Positions 48,900-60,389 of a stretch of DNA of 64,000 nucleotides are shown piece by piece (position 1 is the stretch's first letter; every line of letters begins with the position of its first letter). The notes beneath the pieces are model-generated. The model was not told where the DNA came from. It saw only the letters and a program-made list of their open reading frames with translations, and made no database searches. The stretch is from Caenorhabditis elegans (lineage: Eukaryota; Nematoda; Chromadorea; Rhabditida; Rhabditidae), in contig NC_003279.8 in the NCBI RefSeq assembly GCF_000002985.6, positions 1,550,001 to 1,614,000 of the forward strand, written 5' to 3'. A program made the position numbers and the translations under genes.

Positions 48900-49900
48900 A
48901 CCGATTTCTGGCTTCACTCATAAATTGAAATAGAAGAGTTTTCGCCGAACTAGGCCATTTTGGCTCGGCCATATCTGGGGTAGATTTACGGCGTGTGTCG
49001 CGTGTCGCGTCGCGGCTCGAGTTTAGTTGTAAAACTAAACGTATTTGTCCGTGTGGAGTACACGACTTTCCCACGCGTTGCCCAGCAGGCGATTGTCAAT
49101 GGAGCGCGGAAAATTCAACGAGGAAGGCCAGAACCCCGTGGCCAAAAAAAAAACTTTTATTTCTGGGAAAATTTGAACTTTTGTTTGATCAATTTTGATG
49201 ACCTTGTTGTCAGAATTTCAGAAACTTTCTAAAAACATACCGTATTTCTTCTATTAATATGGCTGCAATACTATTTTTCGATGGTCTTCCCGCTTGCAAT
49301 ACTAATAGGGAGTGCAAGACTATTAGGGAGTGCAATACTAATTTTTAGAACATTTTCTGACTTTGAGCTTACTAGTTTTTTTTTTCTGAAAAAGCTCGAA
49401 TCTTTATGTAAAAATTCAGAAAATTTGATTCTAATTGTAACATATAAGTTCAAAAACTTCAATCTCGTAGAAATATTGTGAAAAACTGTAGCAAAATAGG
49501 CAATTTTTTTTGTTGAAATCCTGAAATTAACGAGACGGGCCTGCAATAAAAAAGAGTAAACGCAAGACTATTAGGGAGTGCAATACTAATTTTCAGAAGA
49601 TCTCCGAGGGACAATACTAATAGGGAGTGCAAGTCTAATAGGGAGGCCATATTAATAGAAGATATACGGTAATCATGGGGCTCTGGCCTTTCTCGTTACA
49701 TTTTCGCGCTCCATCGACAATCGCCCGCCGGACAACGCGTGGGAAAGCCGTGTACTCCGCACGGACAACTACATTCAGTTTTACAACTTAAATCGAGCCG
49801 CGACGCGACACGCAACGCGCCGTAAATCTACTGAGCCAAAATGGCCTAGTTCTGCAAAAACTCTTCCATTTCAATTTATGAGAGAAGCCAGAAATCCGAA
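48900..49900. repeat. Two ~245-bp dispersed repeats around a TACCGTAT element
   Basis: GTGTACTCC-family copies at 48900-49140 and 49675-49900, in opposite orientation, flank a TACCGTAT-ended element at 49238-49671. The element contains at least six internal ACTAATAGGGAGTGCA-type copies of its own end motif. Confidence 0.8.
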
Positions 49901-50623
49901 TCGCGACTAATGTATTACAAAACTAGAAAATACAAAATAAACTCGGGCCGCCAAACATAATTTTCAAAAGAAAGAAATTTTCAATTTCCCGGCAAAACGT
50001 TATTTCTGAGAAAATTTGAACTTATGTTTGATCAATGTTTCCTTGTTTCAAAATTTCAGAAACTTTATTTTTTTTAAAAAGTTATATGTTATTGTTTTTT
50101 AGGCGCAGAATTCCCTGACTGAATTTACATGGTGAAAGCGTGATGACGTCACAGTTTTCTGTATTAAAAATTCCCGCATTTTTTGAAGATCAAACACTAA
50201 TGGGGCATCCTGACACCACATGTTAAAATACCCAGAATAGTCTCACAAGTTGATCACAATGTACTAGCAGTTTGATCAGCTACATCTCGACTGTGAAAGA
50301 AAATAGGAAAATAGTTTTTGCTGGTAACGTGTTCCTCATTTTTAGCTTTACAAGTTTTCTGTTGATCGTTTTTTTTTCATATTCCATTTATCCTGCCATT
50401 TGCTATAAAATAATGAACGAGGACAAAGATTTTTTTACATATTTCAAGAGTCTATACATTTTCAACGGGAAAAATTTTTGATTCCTATTCCTCAGAAAGT
50501 TTTTACCAGGATTTTATTAGCTCAAATAAATTTGAATTGAATTTTATTTTAGTAACTGAAAAAGTAAAGTTAACCAGCACAGCAATAATACACCAAAAGT
50601 AATTTCATAGAAAATTAATAATT
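49901..50623. other. Intergenic sequence with a half palindromic repeat
   Basis: 50100-50223 is the right half of a CACGTGGTGTCAG-family repeat (ending GACACCACATG). A 78-codon open stretch at 50254-50487 (+) has one hydrophobic segment but no start codon until late, so it is not called as a gene. Confidence 0.5.
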
Positions 50624-51446
50624 TTAATTATTTGTAATTGGAACTGAAACGGAATTTGAGAAGTGGAACAATGTTCGAGGATCCGTCGGAAATCTATCAT
50701 GCCATACGAGAAAATACATGGCAAAGTTTTCAATGAGAATAGTTGCTAATAGACCATCACTTCTTTCGATATCACGTCCATATGAGCAATCCACGAATTC
50801 AAGATCATCGCTGAAATAAATTTAATAAAAGCTAAATTCATTTCGACTCATTGCCACTTATATAGGTAGCTCACATCGCTAATAATCTCAGGATTCTAAC
50901 AGGATCTAACAAAAAGTTAATATTTGGAAAAGGGTGTAATAAAACTCACCAGAATATTCTTGCTCGACGTTTCGGATTCCATTTGGAATATGGTAAGCCA
51001 TACAATAAGTCGCCCGCCCAATGATGCCACCAATAGTTCAATTGAAGTCTTCTCAGGTTTGGTAGGTTCCCGTCTAACCAATAACGAATGTACTTATTGA
51101 TTTCTCTTGCCTTGATTGTATTGAGATCATAAAATCTCATCTTCTCGCAATTCATCATTTTCAAATCGTCCAGTGTTAATCCTGGGCTTTTTTCGAAATC
51201 CAAACGTGGAATATTGACCAACTTAAATTTTAGTATTCTAGTTCTTAACAATTATCTTTTCAACTTACCAGTTTTATATCAATCTTGGTTCTGCGTAGAG
51301 AGCGAGTCAGGAATCCATATTTCAAATTAAAATTCTTCAATATAAATTTCATATCCTCTGTGGTAATGTACGATCCTTCTCCTAGAAACTTGAGGAAATG
51401 GCATTTCCGGAACAAAGGGTGGCTCAAAGCGGACTGATATGATAAT
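50624..51446 (-). pseudogene. F-box-associated domain (type 2) fragment without F-box
   Basis: Three exon-like blocks, 51446-51269, 51221-50950 and 50810-50624, join in phase with no stop or frameshift to give 211 residues. The first block opens LSYQSALSHPLFRKCHFLKF after an acceptor. The last contains DDLEFVDCSYGRDIERSDG and LVWHDRFP, the pattern of the worm F-box-associated (FBA2) domain, a substrate-binding module in SCF ubiquitin ligase adaptors. The F-box and N-terminal exons should lie upstream, but only about 390 AT-rich bases separate the first block from the AATF gene and no F-box is seen there. It is either a truncated gene relic with an intact 3' half or a gene using an unrecognised short first exon. 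Confidence 0.6.
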
Positions 51447-51839
51447 CTGAAAATGTCTCCAATTATCTGAAATTTTATGAAAATATGCTGAAACATCTGA
51501 ACTTTTGTCTTAAATTGTCTTAAATTGTACAATCATTTCACAAATTCCAAGCTGGAAAATCTAATTTTCTTGTTTTTTTTTTCGCACAGAAAATCCAATT
51601 TTATTTTATTTTGCACTAAACAACACGCACTACGACACTCCGTTATCCCGCTTGAAAATTATTTAATTTATTTTATTTTATTTTATTTTATTCGAAAAAA
51701 ACTCAATTTCCACTCATTTTCCGAGATTTTTTCCGTGTTTTAATGCTAAAAATGCACTTTTTGACATTAAAACCGTCTAACACAGCTTTATTGTGCCCTA
51801 AAAGTCGGGAAAATCCATAAAATCAAGTTTTTTTCAGAA

Positions 51840-54800
51840 ATGGGTTTGTTAGATGACATTTCGAAGCTAACAACGCCCGCAACAGAGCTGCCAGACTTGG
51901 AGGATGATAATTTTGAAGGTTATCTAGTTTTTCAGGCGAAAAATTAACAAAAAAAATGTTTCAGACTCGCAGTCCGCGCTAAAATCCCTAAAATCCACCG
52001 GAAACCGCCAAAAAGCCGCTCAAAATTTCAATTTCGAGGAGGGAAAGTACGCGGGAAGTGCTGTTTCAAGAAAAGAGCTTTTCGGTGATATTTCTGAAAT
52101 TTCCGGCTTACAAGGGAACTTTGACAAGTCGGAGAGCGAGGAAGACGAGGACGAGGAGGAAAAAATCGATAATTTCGATGAATCTGAGCCAGAAATTGAA
52201 GATGAGGAGGAAAATGAGGATTTAGAAGACGAGGAAGATGAAAATCCTGAAGAAATTGATACAAATATGGGAATGACTACTCTTTCGCTGAAAGATGAGG
52301 AGGATAAAGCCGATAAAGGTTAATAAAGCCTCTGAAATGGGAAAAATTTGCGAAAAAAGCATTTTTTGGCGAATTTCCCGGTTTTTTCTGTATTTTTAAC
52401 ATTAAAATTGCGAAAATTGACCGATTTTCCGAGGAAAATTGATTTTTTTTTTCAGAAAAAATAGGCTTAAAATCTCAGATTTCACCCGCAAAATCACAAA
52501 AAACTCAAATTTCCACACAAAAAGTCGTGAAATTCCAGATTTACTCAAAAAATCGCCAAAACTTTGAGTTTTAATTCAAAAAAACCTAGAAAGGAGCAAA
52601 TTCCGTTAAAAAAAATCGGGAAAATTGCCAATTTTCCACAGAAAAATCAAACTAATCTCCTAATTTTTGAAAAATCCCAAAAAACTTTAAATTTTCTTCA
52701 AGAAATCGCTGAAAAAGTCATATTTTTCTCTGAAGCATTGCGAAAATCTTGAAATTAATAAAAAAAATAATTGAAAATTCCCAAAAATCTTCAAATTTTC
52801 CATTAAAAACCAACCAAAAAAAATCTAATTTTCCCGAAAATCACCAGATGTTCATTTAAAAACATTGCAATTTAAAAAAAATCGCCAAAAAAATAATTTT
52901 TTACGGAAAAATTCCACAAATCGTCCAATTTTCCATAAAATAACCACACAAAAAAAAAATCTAAAGTCCCAAAATTTCAGATTTCAGTCGAAAAATCTGA
53001 AAAATTCAGCATTTTCAAATGCGAAACCCAGGAAAATTTCAAAAATCTTGATATTTTATATTTTATATTAAAAAGCGGTTTTTTTTTCCGAAAAAGTCGG
53101 TTTTAAATATAAAATATTAAGATTTTTGAAGTTTTCCTATGTTTCGCATTTGAAAATGCTGAATTTTTCAGATTTTTCGACTTAAATCTGAAATTTTGGG
53201 ACTTTAGATTTTTTTTTGTGTGGTTATTTTATGGAAAATTGGACGATTTGTGGAATTTTTCCGTTAAAATTATTTTTTTGGCGATTCTTCTAAAATTGCA
53301 ATGTTTTTAAATGAACATCTGGTGATTTTCGGGAAAATTAGATTTTTTTTTGGTGGTTTTTAATGGAAAATTTGAACATTTTTGGGAATTTCCGATTATT
53401 TTTTATTAATTTCAAGATTTTCGCAATGTTTCAGAAAAAATGTGACTTTTTAGCGATTTCTTGAAGAAAATTTCCAGTTTTTTGAGAAATTTTTCGGGAT
53501 TTTTCAAAAAAAATTGTTTGTACAATTTTAGGACTTTTCGTGTGAAAATTTGAGTTTTTTGTAATTTTTCGGGTAATATTTGAGATTTTAAGACGTTTTA
53601 GTGAAGATAATTTCAGATTTTTCTGAAAAAATCCGATATTTTGATTGAAAATTGGGAAAAAGTATAGTTTTTAAAATTAAAATTGCGAAAATTGACCGAT
53701 TTTCCGAGGAAAAATGACTTTTTTCAGTCAAAATATCGGATTTTTTCAGAAAAATCTGCAATTATCTTCACAAAAACGTCTTTAAATCTCAGATATCACC
53801 CGCAAAATCACGAAAAGCTTCAAGTTTTGCTCTAAAAAATCACAAAAAACTCAAATTTCCACACAAAAAGTCGTAAAATTCCAGATTTACTCAGAAAATC
53901 TCCAAATTTTTGAGTTTTTATTTTAAAAAAACCATATTTTATGAAATTTTTATATTTTATTTGGAAAAAAAACGAAAAAATCTAAAAGTTTGGAGCAAAA
54001 ATTCCGTTAAAAAATCGGAAAATTGGCAATTCTTTAAAAAAAAATCACATTAAATCATTTAAAAAGTTACAAAATTTTTTATTTTTATTTTTTTAATGCA
54101 CAAAAAATTGAAAAAAAAAACCTTCAAGAATCTTAGAAATGTGGAAAAATTGAAAAAAAAATCCCAGAAAACTTGAAATTTTCTTACGGAAATTGAGAAA
54201 ATTTTAAAATAAAAAAAAATTATCGGAAATTCTCAATTATCTTCAAATTTTCCATTACAAATCAAACATGCTAAAATAAATCGCCGAAAAAAAAATTAAT
54301 TTCAACGGAAAAATTCCATAAATCTTCAAATTTTCTATTAAAAATCAAAAAAAAAAAAAAAAGAAAACCCATGCTAAAAAATTTTAAAAATCTTAATATT
54401 TTATACTTAAAAACTGCTTTTTTTTTCGGAAAACTGCAGCTTTTCCCTAAAAATTCCCAAAAAAAATTCCATTTTTTCAGCCGCCAGTGTCCGAAATCAG
54501 CGTCTCGTATGGGATGATCTACTCTATTCGAATATCCGGCTCCACGCGTTGCTCAACACAGCCAATCAGCTGCCACGTGGAGAAGCTCGAAAAAATCTGC
54601 TCAAAACCAGCGAAGAGCACACACAAAAATCGATGGAATCGGCCATGGAAAATATGGGAAAATTACGGAATTTAATGAAAAACGCGATGGAATTGATTGG
54701 TGAAGGGAAGGGAAAAGCCGCCGGAGAAGATGAAGAAGATGATGATGATGTAGAGGAAATTCCAAGTGATGAGGAGATTCTCAGTGATTTTGAAGACGAT

Positions 54801-56772
54801 GAAGAAGAGCCGGCGGAAGAGCTCGAAATTCCGGGAAAATCACGGAAAATTGGTGGAGGATCTACCAGTGTGAAAAGCCTCGCAAAAAATCTGCAAAAAA
54901 TCGATGAAAAAATGGAGAAATTCCGAGCAACAACACTCACGAAATGGTACAATCGAACTAAGATTCTCAACACGCCGAAATCTATGAATAATACGGATTT
55001 TTCGGTTTTTGAAAAGGGCAGCATTCTTGGACAGATTAATAAGGTAGAAAATTGTGGCGGAAAAGCGTTGGATTTCTGCTTAAAAATCGGTTTTTTTAAC
55101 CATAATATCTAGTTTTTTGGCTGAAAAATCGAAATTTTTGCATTTGGGACAACAAAAAAAAACGGCTGGATTCCGAAAATCGAATTTCGAATATTTTTTT
55201 TGGCAGATTTTCCCCCAAAAAATCTAATTTTTTGGCTAATTTTTCAATTTTGGCTGATTTTTGGCTGAAAAAATCGATTTTTTTTCTCGCAAATTTCACG
55301 GAAAAATCGCACAAAAAACCTTTTGCTGGTTTTTCCTCAAAAATTCGAATTTCCAAGCAAATTCTATTGTAAACCCCGGTTTTTTCTTAATTTTTCATTG
55401 AAAATCGTAAATTAAAAATTTTTTAAATTGAAATTCCAAAATTTCCCGCAAAAATCGCACAATTCTGAAAATTCTGAAAATTTATTTGAAAAATTCGTGT
55501 ATTTTTTGCCAATTTTCTACGAAAAAACAACCATAAAATTTCCGGTTTTTCACAACAAAAACCCTACTTTTTTCCAGAAATTAAAAAATTTTCAAACATT
55601 TCCATATCGTGCGCCTTTAAAATAACGGAAATCGCGGCGAGACCCATTCCATGCACCTTTAAAGTAGCACCACCCAGCGTTGGATTTCTGCTTTAAAATC
55701 GGTTTTTTACCATAATATCTAGTTTTTTGGCTGAAAAATCGATTTTTTCGCAAATTTCACGAAAAAAATCGCACAAAAATGTTTTTTTTGCTCATTTTTT
55801 CCTCAAAAATCCGAATTTCCAGGCAATTTCCATTAAAAACCCCGTTTTTTGCCGCAAAATTCTTAATTTTTCACTAAAAATCGTAAGCTTAAAATTTTTT
55901 AAATTGAAATTCCAAAATTTCCCGCAAAAATCGCTCCGGCAATTTGCTGATTTGCCGGAAATTTTCAATTCCGGCATTTTGCCGATTTGCCGGAAATTTT
56001 TAATTCCGCCAATTTGCCGATTTGCCGGAAATTTTCAATTCCGGCATTTTGCCGATTTGCCGGAAATTTTTAATTCCGCCAATTTGCCGATGTGCCGAAA
56101 ATTTTCAATTCCGGCAAATTGCCGATTTGCCGAAAATTTTCAATTCCGCCAATTTGCCGATTTGCCGCTTTGCCTTTCTGAAAAAAACGTGTTTTAGTTG
56201 TGAAAAATTGGAAATTTTATAAATTTTTCCGTGGAAATCTCTGAAAATCATTGCGAGACCCATTACATGCGCCTTTAAAGTAGCGAAAATCGCGGCGAGA
56301 CCAATAATTTACGAATTTAAACCTAAAATCGCGGTGAGACCCATTTTTTCATCTTAAAAAAATTGAAATTTTGCAGGTTCTCGCCGACGAGGAGAAGCTG
56401 CTCAAAAAAGTGCGCACAAATCGAAGCGGAAAACCGCGAATCGGCGGCAAATCCGACTCTCCGGAATCCCTGGACCCCGAGACGTTCGACGATTCGGATT
56501 TCTATCAAATTCTGCTCAAACAAATGCTCGAAGCACGAAACCAGATGAGCAACAACTCTCAAGACGGAGCAGACATGACGAGAAGCTATATGGAGTTACA
56601 GACAATGTTCAGTAACAAGAAAAAACGAGATGTCTCGCAACTTTCGTCAAAAGATCGCCGCTTGAAGTACGAGCCAATCGCCCGGCTCATCAATTTCTAT
56701 CCATCGAAGCCGTCGGTCGTCACTTGGAGCCATGAGAGCCGGAATGAGCTCTTTAAGTCGTTGTTTTCCTGA
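51840..56772 (+). CDS. AATF/Che-1/Bfr2 family nucleolar protein
   Basis: Four coding exons, 51840-51918, 51965-52318, 54481-55043 and 56377-56772, join in phase to 463 residues. The ATG lies two bases after TTTTTCAG, as expected for spliced-leader trans-splicing. The N-terminal third is acidic (ESEEDEDEEEK, about 70-130). RLVWDDLLYSNIRLHALL at 152-169 begins the AATF domain. A second acidic stretch (EDEEDDDDVEE) follows, and the C-terminal TRAUB domain has FYQILLKQML and RRLKYEPIARLINFYPS. Yeast Bfr2 and human AATF act in small-subunit processome assembly and pre-rRNA processing in the nucleolus; AATF also acts in transcription and apoptosis control. The 2.2-kb second intron is expanded by repeats. 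Recalled locus Y73E7A.2. Confidence 0.93.
52440..54420. repeat. Inverted and direct triplication in AATF intron
   Basis: One roughly 600-base unit appears three times: forward at about 52440-53065, inverted at about 53090-53725, forward again at about 53735-54420. Shared blocks include TTTCCACACAAAAAGTCGT and CAGATTTACTCA; the forward-inverted pair turns near 53080 at the TTTATATT tract. The transcript could fold into a long hairpin. Confidence 0.85.
55060..55932. repeat. Direct duplication in AATF intron 3
   Basis: GCGTTGGATTTCTGCTT and CCATAATATCTAGTTTTTTG begin both 55062-55380 and 55677-55930. The first copy starts about 17 bases inside the intron. Between them and at 56240-56345 are GCGGCGAGACCCATT CC motifs linked to CCTTTAAA. 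Confidence 0.8.
55935..56170. repeat. CGGCAATTTGCCGATTTGCCGG minisatellite
   Basis: Six units of about 38 bp, TTCCGGCATTTTGCCGATTT and GCCGGAAATTTTCAA, in AATF intron 3, same family as 23845. Confidence 0.9.
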
Positions 56773-57917
56773 TTTTTTTGGAGCATTTTTTTTTTAATTT
56801 TTAAATTTTTGGTTTTTTTTTGTTACTTGTTATAAGATTTTTTTGATTTGTTTAATAGAATATCACAGATTTGGAGCAAAATTTCGAAAATTTTGGTTTT
56901 TTTAATATTGAAAATATCGAATTTTTAGTTTTTTTTTTGAAAAATTGAAAAATTTTAATTTTTTGAAAATCGAAAAATTAAAATTCTTGATTTTTTGATA
57001 TTTTCAAAAAAAAAACGATGAAAAATCGGAAATTTTCAATTTTTTAACAAAAAAGAAATTTGACAACTTTTTGAAAATTGGAAAATTTCAATTTTCCGAT
57101 TTTCAAAAAGTGCTCAATTTTTTTCGATTAAAAAAATTGAAAATTTCCGAAATTTTTTTTTTGAAATCTACAAAAAATTATAATTTTTTGAAAATCGGAA
57201 AATAAAATTTCTCGACAATTTTTACTTTTTCGCTTTAGAAAAAAAAAAAGAAATTTCAATAGTTTTTAAAATTTTTTTGAAAACACGAAAAATTACGGAA
57301 ATGTTTGATATTTGAAAAAATTTCAAATTTTCAATCTTTTGGAAATATCGAAAATTTTCGATTTTTTAAAAATATAATTAATTTAAAAGTTAAATTTTTT
57401 TTGAAAACGAAAATTTAGGATAAGTTCCGAAAAATCTATAATTTTTAGTTTTCAGTTGTTTTTTTTTTAAATTTTGAAAAAATCTAAATTTTAATTAAAT
57501 TTTTTTTTGTAAATATCTGAAATTTTCGATTTTTTTTATCGAAAAAAAATTAAAAACTTTTTGAAAATTGGAAAATTTAAATTTTCCGATTTTTTTAAAT
57601 ACTGAAACATCGAAAAATTACGGAAATTTTTGATATTTGAAAAAATTTTAAAAATAAAATCGAAATTTTTTTGTTTTTAGCAAAAAGAAATTTCAATATT
57701 TTTTGAAATTTTTCTTCATATTTTTCTAAAAAAAAATAATATCACATTTAGTTTTTTGGGGAGATTTGGTACAAAATTTGTGTAGAAACTGGGATTTTTT
57801 GGGGTGAAAAATGGATAAAAATAGAGGAAAAACTAGAGAGAGAGGGAACGCCCGTAACAAATCGGAAGATATTCAGAGAAATGGAGAGAAAAAAAAATAT
57901 GTGTAGATTTAGGATAT
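56773..57917. other. AT-rich convergent intergenic region
   Basis: AATF 3' flank followed by about 900 bases of low-complexity AAAATTTTCGATTTTTT-type sequence, then unique DNA into the 3' UTR of the minus-strand gene. No gene is visible. Confidence 0.6.
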
Positions 57918-60036
57918 TTAGAGACGATCACGGAAGACGTAGGTGCACACTTCTCCGTTGAGCTTCTTGGTACACGTTGGCCAGAATATGCAGCTATCGG
58001 GGTCCGAATAGCAGAGAAGTGAGAGGGCGATGAAGAAGATTCCAGAGCAAATGTGACATGGCCTGGAAAATTTGGAATTTGAGGGATTTTGGAGATTTTT
58101 CTGGCGATTTTGAGCTAAAAAATGGAATTTTTATGTTAAAATAAGCCTTACGCCAGGAAATTGACGAATTTTGGTGATTCTGAGGCCTTTTTCCGGGAAT
58201 TTTGAGCTTAAAAAATGAAATTTTTAGGTCAAAAAAATTGACAAATTTCGGTGATTTTGGAGTTTTTTTTGGGGATTTTGAGCTTAAAAATGGAATTTTA
58301 GGTTAAAATGAGGGTTTGGCCTGGAAAATTATGAATTTGAGGGATTTTGAAGCATTTTTTGGGGATTTTGAGCTAATTTTTAGCGAAAAAATGGAATTTT
58401 TAGGTTAAAATGAGGATTTGGCCTGGAAAATTTGGAATTTGAGGGATTTTTGAGCTTTTTTTGGGGATTTTGAGCTAATTTTTAGCGAAAAAATGGAATT
58501 TTTAGGTAAAAATAAGCCTTAAACCAGAAAAATTGACAAATTTCAGGGAATTTTGAGCGGAAAAATGGAATTTTTAGGTCAAAAAAATTGACGAATTCCG
58601 GTGATTTTGGAGCTTTTTTTGGGGATTTTGAGCTAATTTTGAGCTTAAAAAATGGATTTTTTAGGTTAAAATGAGGATTTGGCCTGGAAAATTTGGAATT
58701 TGAAGGATTTTGGAGCTTTTTCTGAGGATTTTGAGCGGAAACTCGAATTTTTCGGACTAAATTTTGGTTCTTAGCGTTAAAATCTGAATTATTTTGTTAA
58801 TTTTAGGCGGAATACGGTTTTATTGAAGTTTACGATTTTAAGATGAATTTTGAGAAAATTCCAGCGAAGTTTCAGCTTTTTTTTGGAATTTTGAGCTGAA
58901 AAATGGAATTTTTAGGTTAAAATGCCTTAAGCCAAGAAATTGACGAATTTCGATGATTTTGGAGATTTTTTTGGGGATTTTGAGCTAATTTTGAGTGGAA
59001 AAATGGATTTTTTAGGTCAAAAAAATTGACAAATTTCGGTGATTTTGGAGCTTTTTTCTGGAGATTTTGAGCTGAAAAATGGAATTTTTATGTTAAAATA
59101 AGCCTTAAGCGAAAAAATTGACGAATTTCGGGGATTTTGGAGCTTTTTCTGGAGATTTTGAGCTTAAAAAGGGGATTTTTAGGTTAAAATGAGGATTTGG
59201 CCTGGAAAATTTGGAATTTGAGGGATTTTTGAGCTTTTTCGGGGATTTTGAGCTAATTTTTAGCGAAAAAATGGAATTTTTAGGTAAAAATAAGCCTTAA
59301 ACCAGAAAAATTGACAAATTTCAGGGAATTTTGAGCGGAAAAATGGAATTTTTAGGTTAAAATGAGGGTTTGGCCTGGAAATTGACGAAATTGAGGAATT
59401 TTGAAGCTTTTGTTAGGGATTTTGAGCTAATTTTTTAGCTAGAAATGTAATTTTTAGGTTAAAATAAGCCTTAAATCAAAAAATTGACAACTTTCGGTAA
59501 TTTTGGAGCTTTTTTTGGGGTTTGAGCGGAAAAATTGAATTTTTCGGACTAAATTTGGGTTTTTAGCGTTCAAATCTGAATTATTTTGTTAATTTTAGAC
59601 GGAATACGGTTTTATAGAAGTTTACGATTTTAAGATGAATTTAAAGCAATTTTTGAGGAAATTTTCCGTGAAAATATGGTTTTTCCAGATGAAAATGTAC
59701 CGATTTGAGTGATTTTTGAGCTAAAATTCGAACTTTAGAGCGAATTTTGGTTGAAAACTGATCTTCTGGCAAAATTTTCGCGCCAGAAAGCGAAAATTGC
59801 GTGGTTTTTAAAGTATAAAATTATTTTTTCGCAGTTTTCTGCGAAATCAGGGCCAAATTACAAATTGTCCCGCACTTTCACATCAATTTTAACCAATTTT
59901 CGCAGAATAACCTTCTCTCCAAAAAGAATCCGACAATGTAGAACCACATGAAGACCGCCTGCTCCACGAGGAACATCGGATGAATCCAGTGCTTCGGTAT
60001 CAGCAGCACCGGTATCAGCCATTGCAGGCAATACAT
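57918..60036 (-). CDS. Small Cys-rich two-segment membrane protein, unknown
   Basis: Two exons. Exon 1 starts at 60036, five bases after a TTTCAG acceptor, and exon 2 is 58062-57918. Two donors in exon 1 keep phase: AATTG/GTTAAA (exon end 59894, 95 residues) or GAAG/GTTATT (exon end 59912, 89 residues). The protein starts MYCLQWLIPVLLIPKHW, with a hydrophobic stretch VFMWFYIVGFF, then PCHICSGIFFIALSLLCYSD, and ends CTKKLNGEVCTYVFRDRL. Seven to eight cysteines and two hydrophobic segments suggest a small integral membrane protein. The IPVLL start faintly recalls UPF0729 (human C18orf32), but I would not rely on that. Divergent from the WD40-TPR gene; convergent with AATF. Confidence 0.7.
58063..59740. 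repeat. Degenerate tandem repeat filling the intron
   Basis: About 1.7 kb of units of 90-130 bp containing TGGAATTTTTAGGTTAAAAT, GGCCTGGAAAATTTGGAATT and GGGGATTTTGAGCTAA. The unit includes a copy of the exon 2 splice acceptor (on the minus strand TTTTCCAGGCC). Confidence 0.9.
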
Positions 60037-60389
60037 TTTGCCTGAAATAAATGGAAAAATTGAATTTTTTGCGAAAAATCCGTCAAAAATTGGTGAAAAT
60101 CGAGAAATTTCGCTTGAAAATGAGCAAAATTTTGCAAAAATAAAAATAAATAATTAGAAAACTCGAGAGTGTGCATTCTGACGTGACGGTGTCTGCGGAC
60201 CAAACACCGAATATTACGACATTTGAGATTATTGTTTTTTGTGGATTTTCAGATTTTCAGAGTTTCCAGTCGGTTTTCGCCGGTTTTAAGTCGATTTTTT
60301 AACTGAATTTTGCTGAAAAATTGAAGAAAATTCTTTATTTGAATGACGAAAAGCCTTAAAAACCCTAAAAAACCGTTAAAATTACAGGC
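60037..60389. promoter_or_regulatory. Short divergent intergenic region, shared promoter
   Basis: Only about 350 bases separate the start codons of the small membrane gene (-) and the WD40-TPR gene (+), and each ATG lies within a few bases of an acceptor. A unique block around 60170-60225 (CATTCTGACGTGACGGTGTC) is the likeliest shared control sequence. No core promoter motif is seen. Confidence 0.4.

Noticed and set aside
50254..50487. 78-codon open stretch with a hydrophobic segment
   Set aside because: No in-frame ATG before the hydrophobic part, no convincing splice partners and no recognised family. A receptor fragment is possible but unsupported.
56823..57730. Apparent strand-symmetric AAAATTTTCGATTTT pattern as a structured element
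   Set aside because: It is low-complexity AT-rich DNA. Short complementary pieces are expected by chance and no consistent arms or ends could be traced.
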